From an uncultured Bacteroidales bacterium (GTDB lineage Bacteria; Bacteroidota; Bacteroidia; Bacteroidales; P3), in assembly GCA_900319595.1 (NCBI GenBank), contig ONOZ01000013.1, positions 1-7,788 of the forward strand: a DNA stretch of 7,788 bases, written 5' to 3'. The notes under the pieces were generated by a model that ran no database searches, was not told the origin of the DNA, and saw only the letters and a list, made by a program, of their open reading frames with translations. This document shows, piece after piece, positions 1 through 7,413 of the stretch. A program made the position numbers and the translations under genes. Numbering within the stretch: position 1 is the stretch's first letter; each line of letters starts with the position of its first letter.

Positions 1-1
1 C

Positions 2-1921
2 AATGTAGATTTATCGCTTGCCAACCCTTTTATTTCGTCAATGGGCATGACTATAGAAGGTACTCTTAACAAAAATGTCGTACTGAAAAATATATCACAA
101 GCCTTTACTTTTACATCTAATCTAGAAATAGAGGATTTAAAAGTCAATGATATTTTACTCGGCAGAGCGTGGCTGAATGTAGATAACAATATATATCCCG
201 ATATTTTCAATACAAATATAAAATTTTTGTACCAAACAGAGAATAAAGATATAATTCCGTTACAAGTCATAGGTTTTATAGCACCTAATAATGAGCAAGA
301 GCAATTAGATTTAAAAATCAATATGCAGGATTTATCGCTTGGTATAATAAAAACTTTCATTTCTTCGTTTGTATCCGATGTTGAAGGCACTTTGTCATGC
401 GAAAACGTAAAAGTGAAAGGCAAATTAACTGCTCCTGATATTCAGGGTACCATACACTGCAACAATGCCGCGATGAAAGTCAATATGTTAAATACAAAAT
501 ATTGGCTAAACGACAATTTGGTAATTCAAAATAATAAAGTAGTTTTCCAAAACTTCGCATTAAAAGATTCGCAAGGGAATAAAATCACAATTAACGGGAA
601 TATCGCACACCATAATTTCTCATCTTTTGAAATGAACCTGAATGCCGTAGCAGATAAAATAAAGATATTGGATACTAAAGCAGGTAATGGAGAAATGTAC
701 TACGGCACAGCGTACGCCTCGGCAAATGTTAATTTGGTAGGTGATAGTAACATGATAAATATATATGGCTCTGCCAAAACAGAACCAGGTACTTCTTTAA
801 CCGTACCTGTAACGAGTAAAGAAAATGCTATTGAAAATGACTTTATCACTTTTATCAATCCTAACGAAATAAAAGATTCTACGTCCATATATATAAGAAC
901 TGAAACAGAAACGCAATCTATGGGATATAACATAAATTTGGATTTAAATGTTAATCCGAATGCAAAATTATATATACCAATGGACTTTACGCAACTAAAA
1001 GGTAATCTGACAGCAACGGGTAATGGAGATTTGAAAATAGCAATGAATTCTGACGGAAAGTTTTCTATGATTGGCGAAGTGGCAATAGATAATGGGGTGT
1101 TCGGATTCAATATTATGGATATAATGGAAAAGAAATTTATTTTGCAACAAGGGGGTACACTTACCTGGAATGGCGACCCTGCTGGCGGAATATTGAATGT
1201 TGCAGCAATATATAAAACCAAGGCATCATTAGCATCCATACTTGGAAACGAGAATAATAAACCAGTTGATGTAGAAAGCATAATTAGGTTGTCTGGAGTC
1301 ATGACAAATCCGCAACCATCTTTTGATATAAACCTCCCTAATACTGACGAACAGACGGCTGAACAAGTTTTTATGTATATTGATCGTAGTAATGAAAAAA
1401 GTATGTTGGAACAAACTGCAAGCTTATTGCTAACAAATCAATTCTATTACTCACAAGGTGGCTATGAATCCAATGCCTTGCAAACAGGAGTAACTTCTTC
1501 TGTTATGGGCGTTGCTTTTTCTCAATTAACTGGTATAATAAATAATATGATAAAAATAGTGGATATAGACTTAAATTATACAAGCAGTGCAAGTGGTACG
1601 GCAACTTCTGACCAAGTTAATGCAGCTTTTTCAAAAAGTATAGGTAAATGGCGAGCAGAACTAAATACATCTTTTGGAGGCACATCGCAATCTGCAACTA
1701 CCAACGATGGTTCGCAAATTATAGGCGACGCTTCATTGAAATATAAATACAATGACAATCTTGATTTTGAGGTATTCAATCACTCCAACGCTAATGACTT
1801 TACAAAATATAATATTTCTCCATATACTCAAGGTGCAAGAGTAACTTATAAAAAAGAATACGAGAAACTTACAGACATATTCAGACGAAAGAAGACAAAG
1901 AAATTGAAACATAAAAATTAG
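2..1921 (+). CDS. tamB: TamB/DUF490 family inter-membrane protein, C-terminal part (5' end outside window)
   Basis: The reading frame is open to the left edge (residues before the ATG at 41 read NVDLSLANPFISS), so that ATG is internal and about 640 C-terminal residues are visible. TamB-type proteins are anchored in the inner membrane and span the periplasm as a long beta-taco; they work with a TamA-type outer-membrane partner and are implicated in autotransporter assembly and phospholipid transport. The visible part is nearly all alternating beta strands with repeated GxLxxxG-like turns. Family signatures, numbered from the ATG at 41, are GGTLTWNGDP at ~371-380, the following AAIYKTKASL, and SGVMTNPQPSFDINLPN at ~418-434. 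After these comes a Gln/Asn/Ser-rich stretch, strands ending near YNISPYTQGARVTYKKEYEKL, and a basic tail (RRKKTKKLKHKN), the usual end of Bacteroidota TamB homologues. Full-length members usually exceed 1300 residues, so about half is missing. The S46 peptidase gene follows after 35 bp. The family call is strong; the exact role in this organism is inferred. Confidence 0.88.
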   Translation, partial: NVDLSLANPFISSMGMTIEGTLNKNVVLKNISQAFTFTSNLEIEDLKVNDILLGRAWLNVDNNIYPDIFNTNIKFLYQTENKDIIPLQVIGFIAPNNEQEQLDLKINMQDLSLGIIKTFISSFVSDVEGTLSCENVKVKGKLTAPDIQGTIHCNNAAMKVNMLNTKYWLNDNLVIQNNKVVFQNFALKDSQGNKITINGNIAHHNFSSFEMNLNAVADKIKILDTKAGNGEMYYGTAYASANVNLVGDSNMINIYGSAKTEPGTSLTVPVTSKENAIENDFITFINPNEIKDSTSIYIRTETETQSMGYNINLDLNVNPNAKLYIPMDFTQLKGNLTATGNGDLKIAMNSDGKFSMIGEVAIDNGVFGFNIMDIMEKKFILQQGGTLTWNGDPAGGILNVAAIYKTKASLASILGNENNKPVDVESIIRLSGVMTNPQPSFDINLPNTDEQTAEQVFMYIDRSNEKSMLEQTASLLLTNQFYYSQGGYESNALQTGVTSSVMGVAFSQLTGIINNMIKIVDIDLNYTSSASGTATSDQVNAAFSKSIGKWRAELNTSFGGTSQSATTNDGSQIIGDASLKYKYNDNLDFEVFNHSNANDFTKYNISPYTQGARVTYKKEYEKLTDIFRRKKTKKLKHKN

Positions 1922-1956
1922 AAAAAAAGTAATAATAAATAAAAAACTAATAGAGT

Positions 1957-4116
1957 ATGAAAAGATTAGCGTTAATTATTGCATTGAGTGTGTATGCACT
2001 AATGCCTGTTGCAAGTGCTGACGAGGGAATGTGGCTTATGATGTTTATGGATAGCCAGACTTACAAAGATATGAAAGCAAAAGGATTGAAACTTTCTGCT
2101 AAGCAAATCTATGATATAAACAACGCTTCCCTTAAAGATGCCATTATTCAGTTTGGAAGAGGTTGTACTGGTGAGATTGTGTCCAATGAAGGATTAATCT
2201 TAACTAACCATCATTGCGGATATTCTGCAATTCAATCGCATTCAACCGTCGAGCACGATTATCTATCCAATGGTTTTTGGGCTTACAATAAAAATGAGGA
2301 GTTACCTACTCCGGGCTTGACTGCAAAATTTTTCATTCGTATGGAAGATGTATCCCAAGAAGTACTTAACGGTGTAAAAGACAATACTTCGGAATCTGAT
2401 AGAAGAGAAATTGTACGTAAAAATTCTAAAAAGATTATTGAACGTACAACAAAAGATAATACCTATACGGCAGAGATTGGTCAAATGTTCAATGGCAACC
2501 AGTACATATTATTTGTATACGAAATTTACAAGGATGTTCGTCTTGTTGGTGCTCCTCCGTCTTCTATTGGCAAATTTGGAGCTGATACTGACAATTGGAT
2601 GTGGCCAAGACACACTTGCGATTTCTCTATTTTTAGAGTATATGCCGACAAAGATGGAAAACCTGCAGAGTATTCTAAGAATAACGTGCCTTTGAAACCA
2701 CGACATTTTTTACCAATATCTATAAAAGGTGTAAAGAATAACGATTTTGCAATGATACTTGGATTCCCGGGAACAACAGATAGATTTTTACCATCTGCAG
2801 GAGTAAAGCAAGCTATAGAGATATATAATCCTGCTGTTGTAACTGCACGAGAGGCTTTACGTAATGTAATGGACAAGGATATGAAAGCCGACAAAAAAGT
2901 AAGAATTCAATATGCAGCCAAATTTGCTTCACTTTCCAACTATTGGAAATTCTATATTGGTCAAACGCAATGTCTAAAAAATCTAAACGTTTTTGATACG
3001 AAGAAAGAGCTTGAGACTCGTTTTGAAAAGTGGATACGAGAAGACAAAACTGGAGCAAGACAAAAAAAGTATGGTACTGTGCTTCGTGATATTGACGAGT
3101 ATTATAACGAAACCTCAGACTACGATTACTTGCGTGTCTATACTAATGAAGCAATTCTTAGAGGTTCTTCTGTATTTGCCATCACTCGCCATATTAAACC
3201 TTTGATAGATATGGTAGATGCTGGCAATGTAAATGAAACCGAATGGATAAAACGCAACGAACAAATGAAAGCAGCGGTAGATATGGTATTCAAAGACTAT
3301 AACGAATCCACAGAAGAAAGACTTTTGGCAGCAGGTCTAGATGTTTATTTCCGTAACGTACCAATGTATCTACAAGGAGATGATTTTCTTTCTTTTGCTT
3401 TCAAAAATAGTTACAACTTTAATGAGATTGCTTCAGATATTTTCAAAAATTCTGTATTGACAAATCAAGAGCGTTTTGAACAATTATACGACCATGGCGA
3501 TGTTTCTCAAATTAAAAACGACCCGGCTTACATTCTCACGATGCAACTTTTGAATAATTATAACGAAAAAATGCAGAAAATTTCATCAAAAAGAGATAAC
3601 TTTGCAAAAGCAAACCGTCTATTTGTAAAAGGAATAATGGAAATGGAAAAAGATAAACATTTTGCTCCAAATGCCAACTCCACAATTAGATACACTTACG
3701 GTAATGTAAAAAACTATATACCTAAAGACGGAGTTATATACAACTATTATACAACTTTGGACGGCGTTATGGCTAAAGAGGATGCTTCTTCTTGGGAATT
3801 TACTGTTCCTGCAAAGTTGAAAGAACTTTGGGAGAACAAAGATTTTGGAGATTATGCAGAAAATGGAACAATTCACACATGCTTTATAACCAATAACGAT
3901 ATTACAGGTGGCAACTCTGGTTCTCCAACAATTAATGGTAAAGGTGAATTGATTGGTTTAGCATTTGATGGCAACTGGGAAGCTATGAGTGGCAACATTG
4001 CTTTCAATCCTGATATGCAAAGATGTATTTCTGTTGATATTCGTTATGTATTATTTATCATTGATAAATACGCCGGAGCGACAAACTTGATTAAGGAAAT
4101 GAAAATAATTAAATAA
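1957..4116 (+). CDS. dpp7: S46 family dipeptidyl-peptidase, DPP7-like, secreted serine exopeptidase
   Basis: This enzyme removes dipeptides from peptide N-termini, normally in the periplasm of asaccharolytic or protein-using Bacteroidota. Residues 1-21 form a signal peptide (KR, hydrophobic core, cleavage near ASA/DEGMW), leaving the typical mature start DEGMW. The chymotrypsin-type triad is complete: His86 in TNHHCGY, Asp222 in HTCDFS and Ser654 in TGGNSGSP. Cys70 and Cys87 could form a disulfide. Asn328 (SLSNYW) and Asp671 match the residues that hold the substrate amino group in crystallised DPP11. The helical insertion between the triad residues (~270-600) is present. The residue 18 after the catalytic Ser is Gly672 (FDGNW), where DPP11 has Arg (FDRNW). 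That predicts preference for hydrophobic P1 residues (DPP7) over Asp/Glu. The 719-residue length is typical. The start is preceded by an AT-rich leader without Shine-Dalgarno sequence. It is probably cotranscribed with the upstream tamB. DPP7 versus another hydrophobic-type S46 enzyme is inferred from this one position and the C-terminal sequence. Confidence 0.93.
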   Translation: MKRLALIIALSVYALMPVASADEGMWLMMFMDSQTYKDMKAKGLKLSAKQIYDINNASLKDAIIQFGRGCTGEIVSNEGLILTNHHCGYSAIQSHSTVEHDYLSNGFWAYNKNEELPTPGLTAKFFIRMEDVSQEVLNGVKDNTSESDRREIVRKNSKKIIERTTKDNTYTAEIGQMFNGNQYILFVYEIYKDVRLVGAPPSSIGKFGADTDNWMWPRHTCDFSIFRVYADKDGKPAEYSKNNVPLKPRHFLPISIKGVKNNDFAMILGFPGTTDRFLPSAGVKQAIEIYNPAVVTAREALRNVMDKDMKADKKVRIQYAAKFASLSNYWKFYIGQTQCLKNLNVFDTKKELETRFEKWIREDKTGARQKKYGTVLRDIDEYYNETSDYDYLRVYTNEAILRGSSVFAITRHIKPLIDMVDAGNVNETEWIKRNEQMKAAVDMVFKDYNESTEERLLAAGLDVYFRNVPMYLQGDDFLSFAFKNSYNFNEIASDIFKNSVLTNQERFEQLYDHGDVSQIKNDPAYILTMQLLNNYNEKMQKISSKRDNFAKANRLFVKGIMEMEKDKHFAPNANSTIRYTYGNVKNYIPKDGVIYNYYTTLDGVMAKEDASSWEFTVPAKLKELWENKDFGDYAENGTIHTCFITNNDITGGNSGSPTINGKGELIGLAFDGNWEAMSGNIAFNPDMQRCISVDIRYVLFIIDKYAGATNLIKEMKIIK

Positions 4117-4163
4117 AAACCTGATAATCAATAATAAAGAATAGGTAATTAGAACACCTTAAA

Positions 4164-4227
4164 TAATCAGAGTGAATAAAAAATTTATTACGCAAAATAA
4201 TTTTTTATTCACTCTGATTAGTTTTTT
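4164..4227. terminator. Bidirectional intrinsic terminator between convergent dpp7 and radical SAM gene
   Basis: A perfect 22-bp inverted repeat has arms at 4164-4185 and 4199-4220 and a 13-nt loop (4186-4198). On the + strand it is followed by GTTTTTTCTT (T-run 4222-4227), so it should stop transcription from dpp7. The stop codon of the oppositely oriented radical SAM gene is at 4238-4240, and its transcript also enters the hairpin. In that direction the following T-run is weak (TTTAA), although the stem itself carries an A6/T6 tract. It lies 47 bp after the dpp7 stop codon. Confidence 0.85.
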
Positions 4228-4237
4228 CTTATCTCTA

Positions 4238-5191
4238 CTAAATATTATCAATAAAAGTATCGTTGTCAAAATCTGGGATAACGCTATTAGTAGAAGACAA
4301 ATCCTGAGAATATATCTTATGAAAACCCAAATCCAAAGCAAACTCTAATAATTCTTCATACTCCTGCCTTGAAACCTTTTTATTCAGATTCTCGTAAGGT
4401 AAAACATACGGTGGATTATATTGAGACATAAGAGATAATGTTACGTTAGGAGATAATTCCCAAGCAATAGCGTCCAACACTTTCTTACTATCTTCCAGAC
4501 AATCAGGCAATAGCAGATGGCGAATTATCAATCCACTTTCAATATCACCATTTTTATCGGTCAAAATAGACGAACCCTTTTGTCTATACATCTCTTTTAG
4601 ACTTTGAATCGCAATTTCATAATAATTTGGTGTAAAAGAATAGTTTTTACTCAATGTTTTATCAAAATATTTCATATCTGGAAGATAAACATCAACTATT
4701 GCGTCCAATTCTTTCAATACTTCTACGTTTTCATATCCACTACAATTATATACAATAGTAGGGAAAACGCCTTTTTTATGCAACTCTCTAATTATTGCTT
4801 TCATTATTGGAATTTGATGCGTCGGAGAAACAAAACCAAGTACGTTCTCTGATGTTTTCAATGTTACTATAATTCTATCTATAACCTCGTCCATTGTAGA
4901 ATATAGACTTTTTGCCTCTTGCTTATTAGACGAAATTTTATAATTTTGGCAAAATATACATTGACAATTGCAATGTGAAAAAAACAAATTAGTTATCCCT
5001 CTATTTTTGCTTAATATCGGTTCCTCGCCTTTATGATTAATTATAAGGGCAATAGATAACGAAACATCAATGTTACAAAAACCCCTCTCGCCTGCAATTC
5101 TGTTCTTTTCACAATTACGCGGGCAGAGACTGCAAGATGATAAGGATTCTATTTCTTGCCTTGTCAAATATTCCAATATACTGCTATTCAT
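4238..5191 (-). CDS. Radical SAM protein, PflA-like (COG1313/PflX group)
   Basis: A 317-residue soluble protein matching, along its whole length, the group annotated as putative pyruvate formate-lyase activating enzyme or PflX. The radical SAM signature is CX3CX2C (Cys74, Cys78, Cys81 in FSHCNCQCIFCQN), binding the [4Fe-4S] cluster that cleaves S-adenosylmethionine; Cys76 is an extra cysteine inside the motif. An N-terminal cysteine set (Cys20, Cys23, Cys27, Cys39 in CSLCPRNCEKNR and GERGFCN) is characteristic of this group and probably binds metal or a second cluster. Further hallmarks are SPTHQIP, VYNCSGYE, VDVYLPDMKY, RQKG, IIRHLLLP, SLMSQY and a C-terminal SQDLSSTNSVIPDF. The start is fixed by the family N-terminus and by a promoter just upstream. 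The gene stands alone, convergent with dpp7 and divergent from yidC. No glycyl radical enzyme is encoded here, so the substrate is unknown; true PflA activity is only one possibility. Confidence 0.9.
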   Translation of the reverse strand: MNSSILEYLTRQEIESLSSCSLCPRNCEKNRIAGERGFCNIDVSLSIALIINHKGEEPILSKNRGITNLFFSHCNCQCIFCQNYKISSNKQEAKSLYSTMDEVIDRIIVTLKTSENVLGFVSPTHQIPIMKAIIRELHKKGVFPTIVYNCSGYENVEVLKELDAIVDVYLPDMKYFDKTLSKNYSFTPNYYEIAIQSLKEMYRQKGSSILTDKNGDIESGLIIRHLLLPDCLEDSKKVLDAIAWELSPNVTLSLMSQYNPPYVLPYENLNKKVSRQEYEELLEFALDLGFHKIYSQDLSSTNSVIPDFDNDTFIDNI

Positions 5192-5200
5192 TTAGGTTTG

Positions 5201-5231
5201 CAAAGGTAAGAAATTTATTTCAATTTTCCAA
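5201..5231 (-). promoter_or_regulatory. Bacteroidota sigma-ABfr-type promoter for the radical SAM gene
   Basis: Read on the minus strand, TTG (5229-5231), a 20-bp spacer and TACCTTTG (5201-5208) match the -33 and -7 elements of the Bacteroidota primary sigma factor (TTG, ~19-21 bp, TAnnTTTG). Only nine bases separate the -7 box from the start codon at 5191, so the expected transcription start lies within a few nucleotides of the ATG. Assigning it as the promoter of this gene is inferred from position and orientation. Confidence 0.8.
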
Positions 5232-5279
5232 CATTATAGATGTATTTATATGAAATTTTCAAAACATTGTAGTTTATTT

Positions 5280-5309
5280 TTGTCAATTACATTTTTTTTT
5301 GTACCTTTG
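5280..5309 (+). promoter_or_regulatory. Bacteroidota sigma-ABfr-type promoter for yidC
   Basis: TTG at 5280-5282, a 19-bp spacer containing a run of nine T, and TACCTTTG at 5302-5309 match the phylum's -33/-7 consensus. Transcription should begin near 5314, giving a leader of about 35 nt before the yidC ATG at 5349. The leader is A-rich just before the start (ACATAAATCAACAAT) and has no Shine-Dalgarno sequence, as is usual in Bacteroidota. Confidence 0.85.
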
Positions 5310-5348
5310 CAACTTAGTTTTTTAATAGAAAATACATAAATCAACAAT

Positions 5349-7349
5349 ATGGATAAGAAATCAATAATAGGATTAGTACTAATATGTTTGGTATTCTTGG
5401 TTTTCGGTTGGCTTAACCGTCCAAGCGAAGAGGAATTGGCTAAACAAAAACGTTATAATGATTCAATAGCAGCCGCACAGAAAAAACAACACAAACAAAA
5501 TACTTCTACTAATACTACAGACAAAGAGAACGAAAGGGCTGAACTTGTAAAAATGATGGCTGAAAGTGAAACCAACGATTCAATTAAAGCCGAAGTAACT
5601 AAGAAAATAAATGACAAATTTTCATCATTTTCAAATAGTGCGTTTAAAGAGGAAAAACATTTGATATTAGAAAACGATGTATTCAAAATAGATTTGACTA
5701 ACAAAGGAGGACAGGTTAGTCAAGTAACATTAAAAGATTATAAATCATACAATAAAAAACCTGTTACTTTTTTTACAGATAAAGGTAATTCGTATGGAAT
5801 GAATCTTTCGGCTGGAAATGTTATTATTTCTACACAAGACCTTTATTTTGTGCCATTTGTAAATGGGAAAATATACAATGAGGAACAAGAGTTGAAAGTT
5901 GGCGGTAAGGATTCCCTTATTGTTAGTATGCGATTGTATCCTAATAAACCTGACACTATAAATATAAGCGAAGAAGACTATTTCAAAAGTTCTAAAGCCT
6001 ATATTGAATATCGCTATATACTAAGAGGTAATGATTATCGCTTGGGTTATAATATTGTATTGAATAATATGCAAGATGTAATCACCGATGATTCTCAAAT
6101 TGAGATGAATTGGACAAGTGATTTGCAACTAAAAGAAAAGGATGTTGATATTGAGAGAAAAAACTCCTCAGTCTATTACAAGTTAGATACAGATGTTGAA
6201 AATCTTAAAGAACAAGGTAGAGATGATAATAAGACCGAAACGGGTATTCCTATTAAATGGATTTCTTATAAGCAACAGTTTTTCTCTACAGCCTTGATTT
6301 GCAACGACAAGGATTCTTATTTTGAAAGTGCAAACCTAAAAACCGTTACCAAAAAACAAGCATTTCCTGATTACATGCGTACAATGCAAACGTCTATGTA
6401 TTTGGGATATGACAACTCCAAACCTGCTACAACTTACTCTATGGATTTTTTCTTTGGTCCGAATAAATATAATATCGTTAAAAAATATAAAATTGATTTT
6501 GAGCGTACAATACCATTAGGTTGGGGATTTTTCCTTATGCAATGGGTAAATCGATTTGTGATTATACCTGTCTTTGATTTTCTTGTTGGCTATGGCTTGA
6601 ATTATGGTTTAATCATTTTGATTCTTACCATACTTGTAAAAACGGTTTTGTTTCCTCTGGCTTACAAATCTTTTTCTTCAACGGCTAAGATGCGAGTATT
6701 ACAGCCTGAAATAAACAAAATAAATGAAAAATTTCCTAAACAAGACCAAATGATGCAAAAGCAACAAGCGGTTCAACAACTTTACAGACGTGCTGGTATC
6801 AATCCTATGGCAGGTTGTTTGCCAATGATAGTACAGTTTCCTATATTGATTGCTATGTTCCGCTTTTTCCCATCATCAATAGAGCTAAGACAGCAGCCAT
6901 TTTTATGGGCGGACGACCTATCTACGTATGATAGTATTGTCAATCTACCTTTCAATATACCATTTGCCGGCAGTCATATCTCTTTATTCTGTGTTTTGAT
7001 GACCGTTGCACAATTGTTTTATACTAAAATGACAATGAATCAACAAGCTCAAACTAACACTATGCCTGGAATGAAATTTATGATGTATGGAATGCCTATT
7101 ATGATGTTCTTTATATTGAATAATTTCTCTGCTGCTTTGAATTACTATTATCTATTGTCTTTGTTTATCTCTGTTTTACAGATGTTTATTATCAGAAAGA
7201 CTATCGATGAGAAAAAAATACTAGAACGTTTGGCACAAAATTCCAAAAAGCCTATGAACAAGAGTAAATGGCAACAAAGAATGGAAAATTTGGAAAAACG
7301 AAATCGAAAACTTCTAGAAGAAAGACAAAAGAATAACAAAAGAAGGTAA
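5349..7349 (+). CDS. yidC: Membrane protein insertase YidC (Oxa1/Alb3 family)
   Basis: YidC inserts and folds inner-membrane proteins, alone or with SecYEG. At 666 residues it has the layout of Gram-negative YidC. There is an N-terminal membrane segment (~5-22), a charged linker rich in K, E and Q (~25-100), and a periplasmic beta-sandwich domain (~105-370, opening HLILENDVFKIDLTNKGGQVSQV). The conserved five-helix insertase core spans ~388-616: GWGFFLMQWVNRF, a helix with LVKTVLFPL, then the cytoplasmic hairpin (STAKMRVLQPEI ... LYRRAGINPMAGCLPM), FPILIAMFRFFP, and the last helices around MPIMMFFILNNFSAALNYYYL. Residues ~626-666 form a strongly basic tail (ending KNNKRR) suited to ribosome binding. 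The groove position that is Arg366 in E. coli is Lys431 here, so the positive charge is kept. The start is chosen because it begins the N-terminal signal anchor and sits about 35 nt after a good promoter. It is monocistronic, with a terminator just downstream. Confidence 0.97.
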   Translation: MDKKSIIGLVLICLVFLVFGWLNRPSEEELAKQKRYNDSIAAAQKKQHKQNTSTNTTDKENERAELVKMMAESETNDSIKAEVTKKINDKFSSFSNSAFKEEKHLILENDVFKIDLTNKGGQVSQVTLKDYKSYNKKPVTFFTDKGNSYGMNLSAGNVIISTQDLYFVPFVNGKIYNEEQELKVGGKDSLIVSMRLYPNKPDTINISEEDYFKSSKAYIEYRYILRGNDYRLGYNIVLNNMQDVITDDSQIEMNWTSDLQLKEKDVDIERKNSSVYYKLDTDVENLKEQGRDDNKTETGIPIKWISYKQQFFSTALICNDKDSYFESANLKTVTKKQAFPDYMRTMQTSMYLGYDNSKPATTYSMDFFFGPNKYNIVKKYKIDFERTIPLGWGFFLMQWVNRFVIIPVFDFLVGYGLNYGLIILILTILVKTVLFPLAYKSFSSTAKMRVLQPEINKINEKFPKQDQMMQKQQAVQQLYRRAGINPMAGCLPMIVQFPILIAMFRFFPSSIELRQQPFLWADDLSTYDSIVNLPFNIPFAGSHISLFCVLMTVAQLFYTKMTMNQQAQTNTMPGMKFMMYGMPIMMFFILNNFSAALNYYYLLSLFISVLQMFIIRKTIDEKKILERLAQNSKKPMNKSKWQQRMENLEKRNRKLLEERQKNNKRR

Positions 7350-7368
7350 GTAAAAATTAGTTTAAATA

Positions 7369-7405
7369 AAAATAGGTATATTCAAAATTTGTATATACCT
7401 ATTTT
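7369..7405. terminator. Bidirectional intrinsic terminator between yidC and the convergent right-edge gene
   Basis: Perfect 13-bp inverted repeat, arms 7369-7381 (AAAATAGGTATAT) and 7393-7405, with an 11-nt loop. The right arm ends in TTTT and continues ATTTT, and on the minus strand the stem ends in TTTT followed by ATTTAAAC, so it can work in both directions. It begins 20 bp after the yidC stop codon and ends 9 bp before the stop codon of the opposite gene. Confidence 0.8.
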
Positions 7406-7413
7406 ATTTTACA

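Noticed and set aside
41..43. ATG as the start of the TamB-like gene
   Set aside because: The frame is open to the window edge with coding-like residues before it, and TamB proteins are about twice this length; it is an internal Met.
700..1302. 200-residue open frame on the minus strand inside tamB
   Set aside because: It lies wholly antisense to a well-supported beta-rich coding region, has no promoter and no recognisable domain; it arises from the codon use of the sense gene.
2526..2894. 122-residue minus-strand open frame inside the S46 peptidase gene
   Set aside because: It is antisense to conserved catalytic sequence (around Asp222) and has no family features of its own. The other short open frames inside dpp7, yidC and the radical SAM gene were rejected for the same reason.
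5251..5261. Short palindrome TGAAATTTTCA between the divergent promoters, as an operator
   Set aside because: The arms are only 5 bp in very AT-rich DNA, which is expected by chance; nothing else supports a regulator site.
5291..5300. T-rich run as a terminator tail or phase-variable tract
   Set aside because: No hairpin precedes it. It sits in the spacer of the yidC promoter at a length common in such an AT-rich genome; length variation between reads was not observable here.
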